Origin: RH-AL1 sp965277735
GTDB lineage: Bacteria > Pseudomonadota > Alphaproteobacteria > Rhizobiales > Beijerinckiaceae
Assembly: GCA_965277735.1 (NCBI GenBank)
Contig: CBDIDO010000003.1
Location: forward strand, 2,046,001-2,110,000
Length of the DNA: 64,000 bases
Reading direction: 5' to 3'
Positions within the stretch are counted from its first letter, which is position 1; each line of letters begins with the position of its first letter. The notes beneath the pieces were generated by a model that was not told the origin of the DNA, searched no databases, and saw nothing but the letters and a program-made list of their open reading frames with translations. The position numbers and the translations under genes were made by a program. This document shows, one piece after another, positions 10,187 to 27,200 of this stretch.

Positions 10187-10777
10187 GTGCGCACGCTTCT
10201 CATCACGGTGGCGGCCGCATTGCTCGCGGTCGCGCCCGCCTTGAGCGAACCGGCTTCGAGCCCGCATCAAGTAGCGGAGCCGCAGGGCCTTTATCAGGGT
10301 GCGCCGCATGGCTACGTGCCGCGAACCCTGCAGGGCGCCAAGGTGCTCGACAGCGCCAGCGCGCTCGACAAGCTCATGCAGGCCGAGCACCCGGTGCTGA
10401 TCGATGTCGCGGAGCTGGATCGCAAGCCGCCGTCGATGTCGAAGACGATGATCTGGCTTCCCCAGCATCGTTCGATTCCGGGCGCCGACTGGATGCCCGG
10501 CGCCGGCAACGGCACGCGCGACGCGGCCTTCGCCGACGCCTTCCGCACGCGGGCGGCCTCCCTCACCAACGGCAAGCCGTCGACGCCGATCGTCACGTTC
10601 TGCCACCCCGACTGCTGGGCGAGCTGGAACGCGGGCAAGCGGCTGGTCGAGCTCGGCTACACCAATGTCTACTGGTTTCCCGCCGGCATGGAGGGCTGGC
10701 AGGACACCCACGACACGGGTGTGGTCAAGCCGGACGCTGCGTGGCTGGCTTCGCTGCCGAAAGACCTGACGCAATAG
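10187..10777 (+). CDS. PQQ-dependent catabolism-associated CXXCW-motif (rhodanese-like) protein
   Basis: Exported protein of 196 residues with a rhodanese-like fold. The signal peptide is VRTLLITVAAALLAVAPAL. The signature near residue 142 is FCHPDCWASWNAGKRL, followed by GYTNVYWFPAGMEGWQD, which matches the family found beside PQQ-dependent oxidation genes. The two cysteines and tryptophan are intact. GTG 10187 is eight bases after the SoxYZ stop and directly precedes the signal. An upstream start at 10139 would overlap the preceding gene and lose the signal. Probably acts with the carrier and thioredoxin next to it. Confidence 0.82.
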   Translation: MRTLLITVAAALLAVAPALSEPASSPHQVAEPQGLYQGAPHGYVPRTLQGAKVLDSASALDKLMQAEHPVLIDVAELDRKPPSMSKTMIWLPQHRSIPGADWMPGAGNGTRDAAFADAFRTRAASLTNGKPSTPIVTFCHPDCWASWNAGKRLVELGYTNVYWFPAGMEGWQDTHDTGVVKPDAAWLASLPKDLTQ

Positions 10778-10793
10778 CAAACGGAGACGACAC

Positions 10794-11213
10794 ATGATGC
10801 CGACGAGACGCTCCGCCTTCGCCATCCTCGCGCTCGCTGCGGTCGCCTTCGCGACCCCGGTGCTGGCCGAGGACAATGCCCCGCAGCCCTTCACGGAAGC
10901 GGCCTTCGATGCCGCGCAGAAGGCCGGCAAGCCGATCCTGGTCGATACCTACGCGACCTGGTGCGACATCTGCGCGAGGCAGAAGCCGATCATCGACAAG
11001 CTGCTCGGCGAGTCGGAGTTCAAGGGGCTGGTGACGTTCCGTGTCGACTTCGACACGCAGAAGGACGTCATGCGCAAGTTCAACGCCCGCCTGCAGAGCA
11101 CGCTGATCGCCTACCGCGGCGACAAGGAGGTCGCCCGCTCCGTCGGCGAGACCCAGCCGGAGTGGATTGAGGACCTGATGTCGAAGGCGACGGAGAAGAG
11201 CCCCGCCAGCTGA
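10794..11213 (+). CDS. Periplasmic thioredoxin-like protein
   Basis: A 139-residue thioredoxin-fold protein with a signal peptide (MMPTRRSAFAILALAAVAF, cleavage near VLAED) and active site TWCDICARQKP (about residues 59-69). It resembles the C-terminal domain of DsbD and other thioredoxin_7-type reductants (PILVDTYATWCDIC, FRVDFDTQKDVM). Last gene of the PQQ-associated row, 16 bases after the CXXCW gene. Likely reduces or loads the cysteine proteins encoded just upstream. Confidence 0.85.
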   Translation: MMPTRRSAFAILALAAVAFATPVLAEDNAPQPFTEAAFDAAQKAGKPILVDTYATWCDICARQKPIIDKLLGESEFKGLVTFRVDFDTQKDVMRKFNARLQSTLIAYRGDKEVARSVGETQPEWIEDLMSKATEKSPAS

Positions 11214-11327
11214 TCGTATGCAATCGCGATAATTTTACCATGATCCCGGAGGTCCGCCATGGTTGTGGCGAACCTTATCCGGCCTCACCGGGTTGTCTGG
11301 TCAGCAACACGATCTGAGGGGATCATC

Positions 11328-11558
11328 ATGGAAAACGGGGCTATCACCGCTGGCTATCTTCTTCGTCTCATTGGCTTCTTCGGAATCGCCATCGGAATCG
11401 CCTGGGCCGTCCAGACGCTGGGCTTCGGGCATGAGTCGGTCGGCGCGAAGCTGATGTGGGTCGTCGCCGCGGCGTCGATGTCCGGTGCCGGCGCTGGGCT
11501 CATCGTGGCCTCCACGAGCCTGCGCATCGACCAGCGGATGGCGCCGGTCCGCATCTGA
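11328..11558 (+). CDS. Small membrane protein of unknown function
   Basis: A 76-residue protein with two predicted membrane segments, one at residues about 8-28 (GYLLRLIGFFGIAIGIAWAV) and one at about 42-62 (MWVVAAASMSGAGAGLIVAS). The start at 11328 is preceded by GAGGGG. I do not recognise a family. It is 114 bases after the thioredoxin gene and is followed by a strong terminator, so it may end that transcript or stand alone. Confidence 0.6.
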   Translation: MENGAITAGYLLRLIGFFGIAIGIAWAVQTLGFGHESVGAKLMWVVAAASMSGAGAGLIVASTSLRIDQRMAPVRI

Positions 11559-11621
11559 CCGTCTTTCGGCGCGAGACGCTGGCCCTTGCCAGCGCTCGAG
11601 GTCATCGCTAAGTACGCCTTC

Positions 11622-11658
11622 GTGGCGCGGAACCGAGCGGTTCCGCGCCACCACTTTT
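11622..11658 (+). terminator. Rho-independent terminator upstream of secE
   Basis: A perfect 13-bp stem (11622-11634 with 11639-11651; GTGGCGCGGAACC and its complement) around a 4-base loop, followed by CACTTTTT. It separates the PQQ-associated row from the secE-rpoC transcript. Confidence 0.85.
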
Positions 11659-11709
11659 TCCGATCGCACGATCCGCTCTTTGTCGGGTCCCGAGCTTCAA
11701 CGACGGCGA

Positions 11710-11901
11710 ATGGCCAACCCTTTCCAATTCCTGCAAGAGGTTCGCGCCGAAGCGAGCAAGGTCACGTGGCCCAACCGCCGCGAGACGACGATCACGACGA
11801 TTCTCGTCGTGATCATGTGCATCTTCGCCAGCCTGTTCCTGTTCGCCGCTGATCAGCTCATGCACATCGCGATCAACCTGATTCTCGGCTTCGGCCGCTG
11901 A
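11710..11901 (+). CDS. secE: Preprotein translocase subunit SecE
   Basis: The 63-residue short form of SecE, with one membrane helix (TILVVIMCIFASLFLFAADQL, preceded by the amphipathic NPFQFLQEVRAEASKVTWP). The motif SKVTWPNRRET is the SecE signature. It clamps SecY in the inner-membrane translocon. Followed after nine bases by nusG, the usual arrangement. The tuf and tRNA-Trp genes that often precede secE are absent here. Confidence 0.95.
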   Translation: MANPFQFLQEVRAEASKVTWPNRRETTITTILVVIMCIFASLFLFAADQLMHIAINLILGFGR

Positions 11902-11910
11902 CGGACTGAC

Positions 11911-12444
11911 ATGAACAAGCGCTGGTACATCGTTCACGCCCATTCGAACTTCGAAAAGAAGGTCGCCGCCTCGATCCGCGAGCAGGCCGCCCAACGCGGG
12001 CTCGAGGACAAGTTCGACGAGATCCTCGTGCCGACCGAGAACGTCGTCGAGGTGCGCAAGGGCCGCAAGGTCAACGCCGAGCGCAAGTTCTTCCCGGGCT
12101 ACGTGCTCGTGAAGTGCGACTTGTCGGACGACATCTACCATCTCATCAAGAACACCCCGAAGGTCACGGGCTTCCTCGGCGCCGACAAGAAGCCGGTGCC
12201 GATCTCGGATGCCGAGGCCGACCGAATCAAGGGGCAGGTCCAGGACGGCGTCGAGCGTCCGAAGTCGACGATCACCTTCGAGGTGGGCGAGAACGTGCGC
12301 GTCGCCGATGGCCCATTCGCCTCGTTCAACGGCGTGGTCGAGGAGGTCGACGAGGGCCGCTCGCGCGTCAAGGTCGCCGTCTCGATCTTCGGCCGCGCGA
12401 CACCCGTCGAGCTCGAGTACGCGCAGGTCGAGAAGGTCGTCTAG
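11911..12444 (+). CDS. nusG: Transcription termination/antitermination protein NusG
   Basis: RNA polymerase-associated processivity factor, 177 residues. The NGN domain begins KRWYIVHAHSNFEKKVAASI and includes RKFFPGYVLVKCDL. The C-terminal KOW domain reads FEVGENVRVADGPFASFNGV (about residues 123-142). Couples transcription with translation and Rho action. Part of the secE-nusG pair upstream of rplK. Confidence 0.97.
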   Translation: MNKRWYIVHAHSNFEKKVAASIREQAAQRGLEDKFDEILVPTENVVEVRKGRKVNAERKFFPGYVLVKCDLSDDIYHLIKNTPKVTGFLGADKKPVPISDAEADRIKGQVQDGVERPKSTITFEVGENVRVADGPFASFNGVVEEVDEGRSRVKVAVSIFGRATPVELEYAQVEKVV

Positions 12445-12518
12445 GCGGGACGTGCACCTCGGCTTCCGTCTGTCCCGGATCCGGGTAGGTCACGCCGCTA
12501 TCACGTCGATTGTTTCGT

Positions 12519-12546
12519 CTTGCACAATTGGGCGAAGCCGCTTAGA
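12519..12546 (+). promoter_or_regulatory. Possible promoter in the nusG-rplK gap
   Basis: CTTGCA (12519-12524) and CTTAGA (12541-12546), spaced 16 bases, resemble the alpha-type promoter only moderately. It would start the rplKA transcript within the 235-base gap 12445-12679. The remaining gap, an L11-type leader region, shows no gene. Confidence 0.35.
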
Positions 12547-12679
12547 CACCGCCTCGGCGCGACGCTGAAAGGCATCGCGCTTTTTCGCTTTGCGACGGTA
12601 AGACGCGTGTTCGTCTCCTGATGCGAAGCCACCACCGTGGGAGGCGAGCCAGCGCCGCACCACGGCAGAGGAGTACATC

Positions 12680-13111
12680 ATGGCGAAGAAGGTCACCGGC
12701 TATATCAAGCTGCAGGTGCCGGCGGGAGCTGCAAACCCGTCGCCGCCGATCGGCCCCGCGCTCGGCCAGCGCGGTCTCAACATCATGGAATTCTGCAAGG
12801 CCTTCAACGCGAAGACCCAGCAGATGGAGAAGGGGACGCCGATCCCCGTCATCATCACCGCCTATCAGGACCGCTCCTTCACCTTCGAGATGAAGCAGCC
12901 GCCCGTCACCTTCTTCCTGAAGCAGGCCTCGGGCATCAAGTCCGGCTCGCCGACGGTCGGCAAGGGCACGTTCGTCGGCAAGATCTCGAAGGCGCAGATC
13001 ACCGAGATCGCTCAGAAGAAGATGCCCGACTTGAATTGCGCGACCGTCGAGGCGGCCGCCGCGATGATCGAAGGCTCCGCCCGTTCGATGGGCCTCGAGG
13101 TGGTGGGGTAA
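12680..13111 (+). CDS. rplK: 50S ribosomal protein L11
   Basis: Ribosomal protein of the GTPase-associated centre, 143 residues. Canonical N-terminus KKVTGYIKLQVPAGAANPSP and PPIGPALGQRGLNIMEFCK (proline hinge). The C-terminal RNA-binding domain ends MPDLNCATVEAAAAMIEGSA. First gene of the L11-L1 pair, four bases from rplA. AGAGGAG precedes the ATG. Confidence 0.98.
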   Translation: MAKKVTGYIKLQVPAGAANPSPPIGPALGQRGLNIMEFCKAFNAKTQQMEKGTPIPVIITAYQDRSFTFEMKQPPVTFFLKQASGIKSGSPTVGKGTFVGKISKAQITEIAQKKMPDLNCATVEAAAAMIEGSARSMGLEVVG

Positions 13112-13115
13112 CGAG

Positions 13116-13823
13116 ATGGCACACGTCGCAAAGAAGCTCGTCAAGGCGCGCGAAGGCATCGATCGCGTCAAGCTCTATCCCATCGACCAGGCGGTCGCGC
13201 TTGTGAAGGAACGCGCCACGGCCAAGTTCGACGAGACGGTCGAGATCGCCATGAACCTCGGCGTCGACCCCAAGCACGCGGACCAGATGGTGCGCGGCGT
13301 CGTCAACCTGCCGAACGGCACCGGCCGCACGCTGCGCGTCGCCGTGTTCGCGCGTGGCGCCAAGGCCGACGAGGCCAAGGCCGCCGGCGCCGATGTCGTC
13401 GGCGCGGAGGAGCTGGTGACCATCGTGCAGGGCGGCACGATCGACTTCGATCGCTGCATCGCCACGCCGGACATGATGCCGCTCGTCGGTCGTCTCGGTA
13501 AGGTGCTCGGCCCGCGCGGCATGATGCCGAACCCGAAGGTCGGCACCGTGACGATGGACGTCACCGGCGCGGTCAAGGCCTCGAAGGGTGGCGCGGTCGA
13601 ATTCCGCGTCGAAAAGGCCGGCATCATCCAGGGCACCGTCGGCAAGGCCTCGTTCGGCGCCGACCAGCTGGTTGCGAACATCTCGGCGTTCGTCGACGCG
13701 GTCTCCAAGGCCAAGCCGACCGGCGCCAAGGGCACCTACCTGCAGCGCATCGCGATCTCGTCGACGATGGGCCCGGGCGTGAAGGTCGACCCGTCGAGCG
13801 TCGCGGCCGGTTCTCCCGCCTGA
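13116..13823 (+). CDS. rplA: 50S ribosomal protein L1
   Basis: L1-stalk protein, 235 residues. Signatures: KFDETVEIAMNLGVDPKHAD, GRLGKVLGPRGMMPNPKVGT (about residues 124-143), and a C-terminal YLQRIAISSTMGPGVKVD. In relatives it autoregulates the L11-L1 transcript by binding its leader. Ends 515 bases before rplJ. Confidence 0.98.
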   Translation: MAHVAKKLVKAREGIDRVKLYPIDQAVALVKERATAKFDETVEIAMNLGVDPKHADQMVRGVVNLPNGTGRTLRVAVFARGAKADEAKAAGADVVGAEELVTIVQGGTIDFDRCIATPDMMPLVGRLGKVLGPRGMMPNPKVGTVTMDVTGAVKASKGGAVEFRVEKAGIIQGTVGKASFGADQLVANISAFVDAVSKAKPTGAKGTYLQRIAISSTMGPGVKVDPSSVAAGSPA

Positions 13824-13868
13824 TCGCGGGCGTTCGAAGCAGAAAACGGCGGAAACGAACTTTTGCCA

Positions 13869-13897
13869 CTTGGCAAGAGGTTTTTGAACCGCTAGAT
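13869..13897 (+). promoter_or_regulatory. Predicted promoter of the rplJL-rpoBC operon
   Basis: CTTGGC (13869-13874) and CTAGAT (13892-13897) with exactly 17 bases between, each five of six to the alpha consensus CTTGAC/CTATAT. It lies in the long rplA-rplJ gap, about 440 bases before rplJ. This implies a long leader. Confidence 0.6.
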
Positions 13898-13901
13898 AGG
13901 T

Positions 13902-14326
13902 TTTTCGGAATTGACACGGAGTCGTTCCGAAAACCCAACCGAGACATCTCGTTGCGTCTTCACGACACTTCATCGGCCGTAAGGTCGTAACGAGATCGAA
14001 TATGGCCGGTGGACCGGGAGTGCTCTCCCGCGTCTCGTCCGGCCATGTCCTGTCCTAGACTGCCGGCGCGCCGACCGGGCCTCGCCCGAACGAGCGCTTA
14101 ATTTCCCGAAGATCGTCCCGGTTCCACCGGTCGATCGAAGCGGAAGCCAGCATAGACGGGGAAAGCCGAATTTTGGGCCAGCGGGTGCGATCCGAGGGTC
14201 TGTTGATTTTGGTTCGTTCCCTCTGCCGACCGGGCGTGAGCCTCGTCGGGGACAGGTGCCGCGCTGTCGCTCCGGGTTTCGACCGGGAGAGGCGGCTAGG
14301 AAGCAACCGGGGGCCTTCGAGCCCCC
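13902..14326 (+). promoter_or_regulatory. Structured rplJ leader (putative L10 autoregulatory region)
   Basis: The 515-base rplA-rplJ gap holds several dyads. A 9-bp TTTTCGGAA dyad spans 13902-13933. A nested stem has TGGCCGG/CCGGCCA (14003-14009 with 14039-14045) enclosing CGGGAG/CTCCCG (14015-14020 with 14025-14030). GGGGGC/GCCCCC (14309-14314 with 14321-14326) ends directly at the AGGAG ribosome site of rplJ. L10 with L12 represses its own mRNA through such leaders in proteobacteria. The assignment here is by position and structure. Confidence 0.55.
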
Positions 14327-14338
14327 AGGAGAAGCACT

Positions 14339-14878
14339 GTGGACAGAGCGGAAAAGAAGGAAGCCGTCGCCACGCTGAACGAGGTCTTCAAGACCACGTC
14401 GGTTGTGGTTGTCGCGCACTATTCCGGCCTGACCGTGGCTCAGATGCAGAATCTGCGGAAGCGGATGCGTGAAGCTGGCGCCAAGGTTCAGGTCGCAAAG
14501 AACCGTCTGGTCAAGATTGCTCTCGAAGGGACGTCGAGCGCGTCCATCGCCGGTCTGATGACCGGTCCGACCCTGATCGCCTACTCGGACGATCCGACCG
14601 TTGCCCCCAAGGTGGCCGTCGGCTTCGCCAAGGATTTCGACAAGCTCGTGATCCTCGGCGGCGCAATGGGTGATACCGCGCTTAATCCCGACTCGGTCAA
14701 GTCTCTCGCAACGATGCCGTCGCTCGACGAGCTCCGCGCGAAGATCATCGGCCTCATCCAGGCTCCGGCGACCAAGCTGGCGCAGCTGCAGACGGCCCCG
14801 GCCGCCAAGCTCGCGCGCGTCTTTGCCGCCTACGCCGACAAGGATAAGGCCGGCGCGGATAGCGCCGAGGCCGCATAA
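14339..14878 (+). CDS. rplJ: 50S ribosomal protein L10
   Basis: Base of the L7/L12 stalk, 179 residues, GTG start at 14339 preceded by AGGAG. Conserved regions: VDRAEKKEAVATLNEVFKT, VVAHYSGLTVAQMQNLRKRM and AKVQVAKNRLVKIAL. The C-terminal helix (ATKLAQLQTAPAAKLARVFA) binds L12 dimers. Followed after 59 bases by rplL. Confidence 0.97.
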   Translation: MDRAEKKEAVATLNEVFKTTSVVVVAHYSGLTVAQMQNLRKRMREAGAKVQVAKNRLVKIALEGTSSASIAGLMTGPTLIAYSDDPTVAPKVAVGFAKDFDKLVILGGAMGDTALNPDSVKSLATMPSLDELRAKIIGLIQAPATKLAQLQTAPAAKLARVFAAYADKDKAGADSAEAA

Positions 14879-14937
14879 AGCAATCAGATCAGACACCTGA
14901 CGAACCAAATTCAAGCAAACCCTAAGGAACTATTCTC

Positions 14938-15315
14938 ATGGCTAATCTCGAAAAGATCGTCGACGACCTCTCCAGCCTGACCGTGCTCGAGGCCGCTGAC
15001 CTCGCCAAGCTTCTCGAAGAGAAGTGGGGCGTCTCCGCCGCCGCGGCCGTCGCCGTTGCCGGCCCCGCCGCTGGTGGCGCTGCTGCTGCCCCGGTCGAAG
15101 AGCAGACCGAGTTCACGGTCGTTCTTGCCGCCATCGGCGACAAGAAGATCGAGGTCATCAAGGAGGTCCGCGCGATCACCGGCCTCGGCCTCAAGGAGGC
15201 GAAGGACCTGGTCGAAGGCGCGCCGAAGCCGGTCAAGGAGGGCGTCAACAAGGACGACGCCGCCAAGCTCAAGGCCCAGCTCGAGAAGGCCGGCGCCAAG
15301 GTGGAAGTCAAGTAG
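14938..15315 (+). CDS. rplL: 50S ribosomal protein L7/L12
   Basis: Stalk protein recruiting translational GTPases, 125 residues. N-terminal dimerisation part (LEKIVDDLSSLTVLEAADLA), Ala-rich hinge (about 33-52), then the C-terminal domain with EFTVVLAAIGDKKIEVIKEV and GLGLKEAKDLVEGAPKPVKE. Normally four or six copies per ribosome. Two hairpins follow before rpoB. Confidence 0.98.
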   Translation: MANLEKIVDDLSSLTVLEAADLAKLLEEKWGVSAAAAVAVAGPAAGGAAAAPVEEQTEFTVVLAAIGDKKIEVIKEVRAITGLGLKEAKDLVEGAPKPVKEGVNKDDAAKLKAQLEKAGAKVEVK

Positions 15316-15347
15316 ACCGGATTGCTCACCAATCGACATACGCCAAC

Positions 15348-15447
15348 GGGTGGGCGCGGCTCTGCTGCGCCCACCCAGCCCAACCGGAAGGCCTGACGGC
15401 CTCTCCGGCTTTCGCGTTTGCGGCGCTTTCTCCGGAAGCAAGCGCCG
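15348..15447 (+). terminator. rplL-rpoB intergenic attenuator hairpins
   Basis: GGGTGGGCGC (15348-15357) pairs with GCGCCCACCC (15367-15376). Next comes an imperfect CCGGAAGGCC/GGCCTCTCCGG stem (about 15380-15404). CGGCGCTT (15421-15428) pairs with AAGCGCCG (15440-15447). None has a T-run. Partial termination between rplL and rpoB is known in other bacteria, and these hairpins could set that ratio here. Confidence 0.5.
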
Positions 15448-15561
15448 CCGAGGGGATCGAACCCCGGTCGACGCGATGACGAAGAATTTCATGCGTCCCC
15501 GCAGGGGCGCCATTGGCTGGTCTCGCCGCGAGACCGCCGGATAGATGCGAGGAGCTACACC

Positions 15562-19698
<4,137 letters not shown>

Positions 19699-19715
19699 CC
19701 CTCAGAGCACCGATC

Positions 19716-19738
19716 CCGCGGGGCGCCGAGCCCCGCGG
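19716..19738 (+). terminator. rpoB-rpoC intergenic hairpin
   Basis: CCGCGGGGC (19716-19724) and GCCCCGCGG (19730-19738) form a perfect 9-bp stem with a 5-base loop in the 117-base gap. No T-run follows, so an RNA-processing or attenuation role is more likely than full termination. Confidence 0.45.
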
Positions 19739-19815
19739 TGAATGTTTGCCTTCATACGTCCTAGCGATTTGCCGCGTGTCGCATCGACCGGCAGATCGCG
19801 CACCGGGAGAATAGA

Positions 19816-24027
<4,212 letters not shown>

Positions 24028-24051
24028 CGGCGACTGCACTTTCAAAACTGA

Positions 24052-24079
24052 GGGGCCCGCGGCGACGCGGGCCCCTTTT
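24052..24079 (+). terminator. Rho-independent terminator after rpoC
   Basis: GGGGCCCGCG (24052-24061) pairs perfectly with CGCGGGCCCC (24066-24075) over a GCGA loop, followed by TTTT. The rest of the gap to 24284 is relatively AT-rich and probably holds the promoter of the next gene. Confidence 0.9.
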
Positions 24080-24284
24080 CGTGTTCGACGTCGGATCGCA
24101 GGGTAGGGCAGCTGACTGTTGCATTTGAGTGCGCGCTCGCGACTTTGTGATCCGGCAGCGCCCATTCATCGCCAAGTCAAGCGACCTTCGCCGCAACGTC
24201 ATCTTTCATTTCTACTAATTGTTCAGGGGCTGGAATTAATTCACGATCGTATTTGTCGCGGCCGGCCCGCGTAGGGGTAGTCGC

Positions 24285-27200
24285 ATGGCCGCGTTCACGG
24301 CAGGGAATATTGTTGTCTATCGCGTAGGTACTGGTACCGTCGCCCTTAACAGCACGGCTACCCAAGTTTTTCTTGACGAATATTCGCCGACAGGCGCGAT
24401 GGTGCAATCGATCGCGCTCCCGACCGCGGACAGCGGCTCGACGCATGCACTGACGGCGAGCGGCAGTGCGACGTCCGAAGGCCTGATCACCGACTCCGCC
24501 GACGGCAGCACGCTCCTTCTGACGGGATATGACGCGGTGCCGACGACGGCGAGCGTCGCCTCGAGCACGGCTACGGCCGACGCGCGCGTCGTCGGGCGCG
24601 TGACGGCGGACGGAACGGTCGACACCGGCACGGTGCTGACCGGCTTTGCAAGCGGCAACAACATCCGCGGCGTCGCCAGTGCAGACGGGACGGCGATCTA
24701 TGCCGCAGCGGCGAACGGCATCGGCTACACGACCGCGGACGCGACCACCGCGCCGACCACGCTGTCGACGGCGAATGCGCGCCAGATCGAGGTCGTCGGC
24801 GGTCAGCTCTACTACAGCACCGGCTCAGGTACGAAAGGCATCTATGCGCTCGGGACGGGCACACCGACCTCCGGCGCGCAGACCGCGACGCTGCTGCCAG
24901 GTACGAGTTCGGCGAATGCCAGCCCGTACGCTTTCGTCCTCACCGATCTTTCGTCTGCGGTCGCCGGCAACGACACGCTTTATGTCGCCGATTCGACCGC
25001 CGGCATCGAGAAGTTCTCGCTCGTCAACGGCACTTGGACGTCGAACGGCACGATAGCCTTTTCCGGCGTCACCGGTCTCACCGCCTCCGTCTCGAACGGC
25101 ACCGTTACCTTGTTCGCCACGAGCCCGACCAGCATCGACACGCTCACCGACGCTGGTGGCTATAACGCGGCGCTGCCGGCCGCCAGCGCGCTCAAGACGA
25201 TCGCGACCGCCTCGGCCAACGAGGCGTTCCGCGGCGTCGCCTTCGCGCCGACCGGTGCGACGACACCGCCGCCCGGCACGACGATCTCGATCGGCGACGC
25301 CACCTACGTGCAGGGCAACGGCGGGTCGATGGCGCTGACCTTCAACGTGACGCGCTCGGACACCACCGGGGCGTTCAGCCTGAACTACGGGACCGCCGAT
25401 GGCACGGCCAAGGCCGGCACCGATTACGAGACGGCGACAGGCACGCTGAACTTCGCCGCGGGTGGTCCGGCGACCGAAACGATCAGCGTGCAGATCGACA
25501 AGGACACCAGCGCGACGCCGAGCGAGACCTTCAACGTCAATCTCTCGGGCCTCACGAGCACGTCCGGCTCAGCCTCCCTTACGAAGGCGAGTGCGACCGG
25601 CACGATCGTCACGCCGACGCCGATCTACGCCATCCAGGGGTCGGGCTTCACCTCGCCGCTGAACGGGCAGTCGGTCACGACGAGCGGCGTCGTCACCGGT
25701 CTCGGCAGCAACGGCTATTACCTTCAAGACCCGACCGGCGACGGCAATGCCGCGACCTCGGATGGCGTCTTCGTCTTCACGAGCACGAAGCCGACCGTCG
25801 CCGTCGGCGACTTCCTGGACGTCTCCGGCAAGGTGCAGGAATTCACACCGGCAAGCGCCGACCCCGGCGCGCTTTCGTCGACCGAGATCGAGAACGTCAG
25901 CGCGACGAATGTCATCTCGCACAACAATGCCTTGCCTGCCGCCGTCCTGATCGGACCCGATGGCATCTCTCCGCCGACCTCCGACCTCGCCGCAGGCAAC
26001 CAATTCTACGAAAGCCTGGAGGGGATGCGGGTCACGGTCGAGAACCCGATGGCCGTCGGTCCCACCAACACCTTCGGCGAGATCGTCACGGTCGCCGATG
26101 ATGGCAAGGAGGCGACCGGCCTCAACGGCAGCGGCAACCTTCTCATCTCGGAAGGCCAGCCGAACTTCGGCAACACGGATTCGACCGGGGGCGACTTCAA
26201 CCCCGAGCGCATCAAGATCGATTCAGAGCTGGTCAGCGGGGCCGTGCCGGCCGTGAACACCGGCACGCAGTTCACGAGCACGACCGGGATCCTGAACTAC
26301 GATTTCGGTGCCTTCGGCGTCTCGGCGACGTCGCCGCTCGTTGTGAGCCAGGCGAGCACGATCACGCCGACGGTCGGGACGCTGACCGGCGATCCGACGC
26401 ATCTCACCTTCGCCTCCTACAACATCGAGAACTTCTCGGCGACGGCGCAAGGCGCGGCGAAGGTCAACGCCGTCGCGAGCCAGATCGTCAACAACCTCAA
26501 GTCACCCGACATCATCGCGCTGCAAGAGGTGCAGGACGACAGCGGCCCGACCGACGACGGGACGACGACGGGCGCCTCCAACCTGCAATCGATCGTGACC
26601 GCGATCAATCAGGCCGGCGGCCCGCAATACACCGCCATCGACAACCCCTTTATCGGCAACGATACGAACGGCGGCCAGCCGGGCGGCAACATCCGCACGG
26701 CCTTCCTCTATCGCACCGATGCGGTCTCGTTCGTGCCTGGCTCGCTGGCAACCATCGCCGCGAACGGCAGCGCGATCGCCGACCAGGGGAGCGCAACGGC
26801 CGATGCGATGGCCAATTCCGACCAGCAGACCAACGTGCAGAACCCGTTCTACATGTCGCGGCCGCCGCTTTCCGCGCAGTTCGTCTTCAACGGTCAGACC
26901 ATCACCGTCGTCGACAACCATTTCACCTCAAAGGGCGGCAGCGGCGACCTCTCGGGGTCCGTGCAGCCGGCCTTCGACGGCGGCGAGGTGCAACGCGGCG
27001 CGCAGGCGCAAGCGGTCAGCAACTACGTCAGCAACATCCTCGCGAGCAATCCGAACGCCAACATCATCGTCGCAGGCGACCTCAACGAGTTCAACGACGA
27101 GGAACCGCTGAAGGTGCTCGAGGGCGCCGCGAAGGTCTCGAACTACAATGTGCCCGGCACCGACCCGATCAACGGCACCGCGATCTATACGCCCGGCGGC

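Noticed and set aside
11652..11709. tRNA-Trp expected before secE
   Set aside because: No cloverleaf can be drawn in the stretch; it holds only the terminator tail and leader.
13911..13939. TTGACA inside the dyad at 13902-13933 as a promoter
   Set aside because: No -10-like hexamer at a suitable spacing; the 13869-13897 pair fits much better.
15451..15466. GGGGATCGAACCCC resembling a tRNA T arm before rpoB
   Set aside because: No acceptor, D or anticodon arms can be built around it; more likely part of the rpoB leader.
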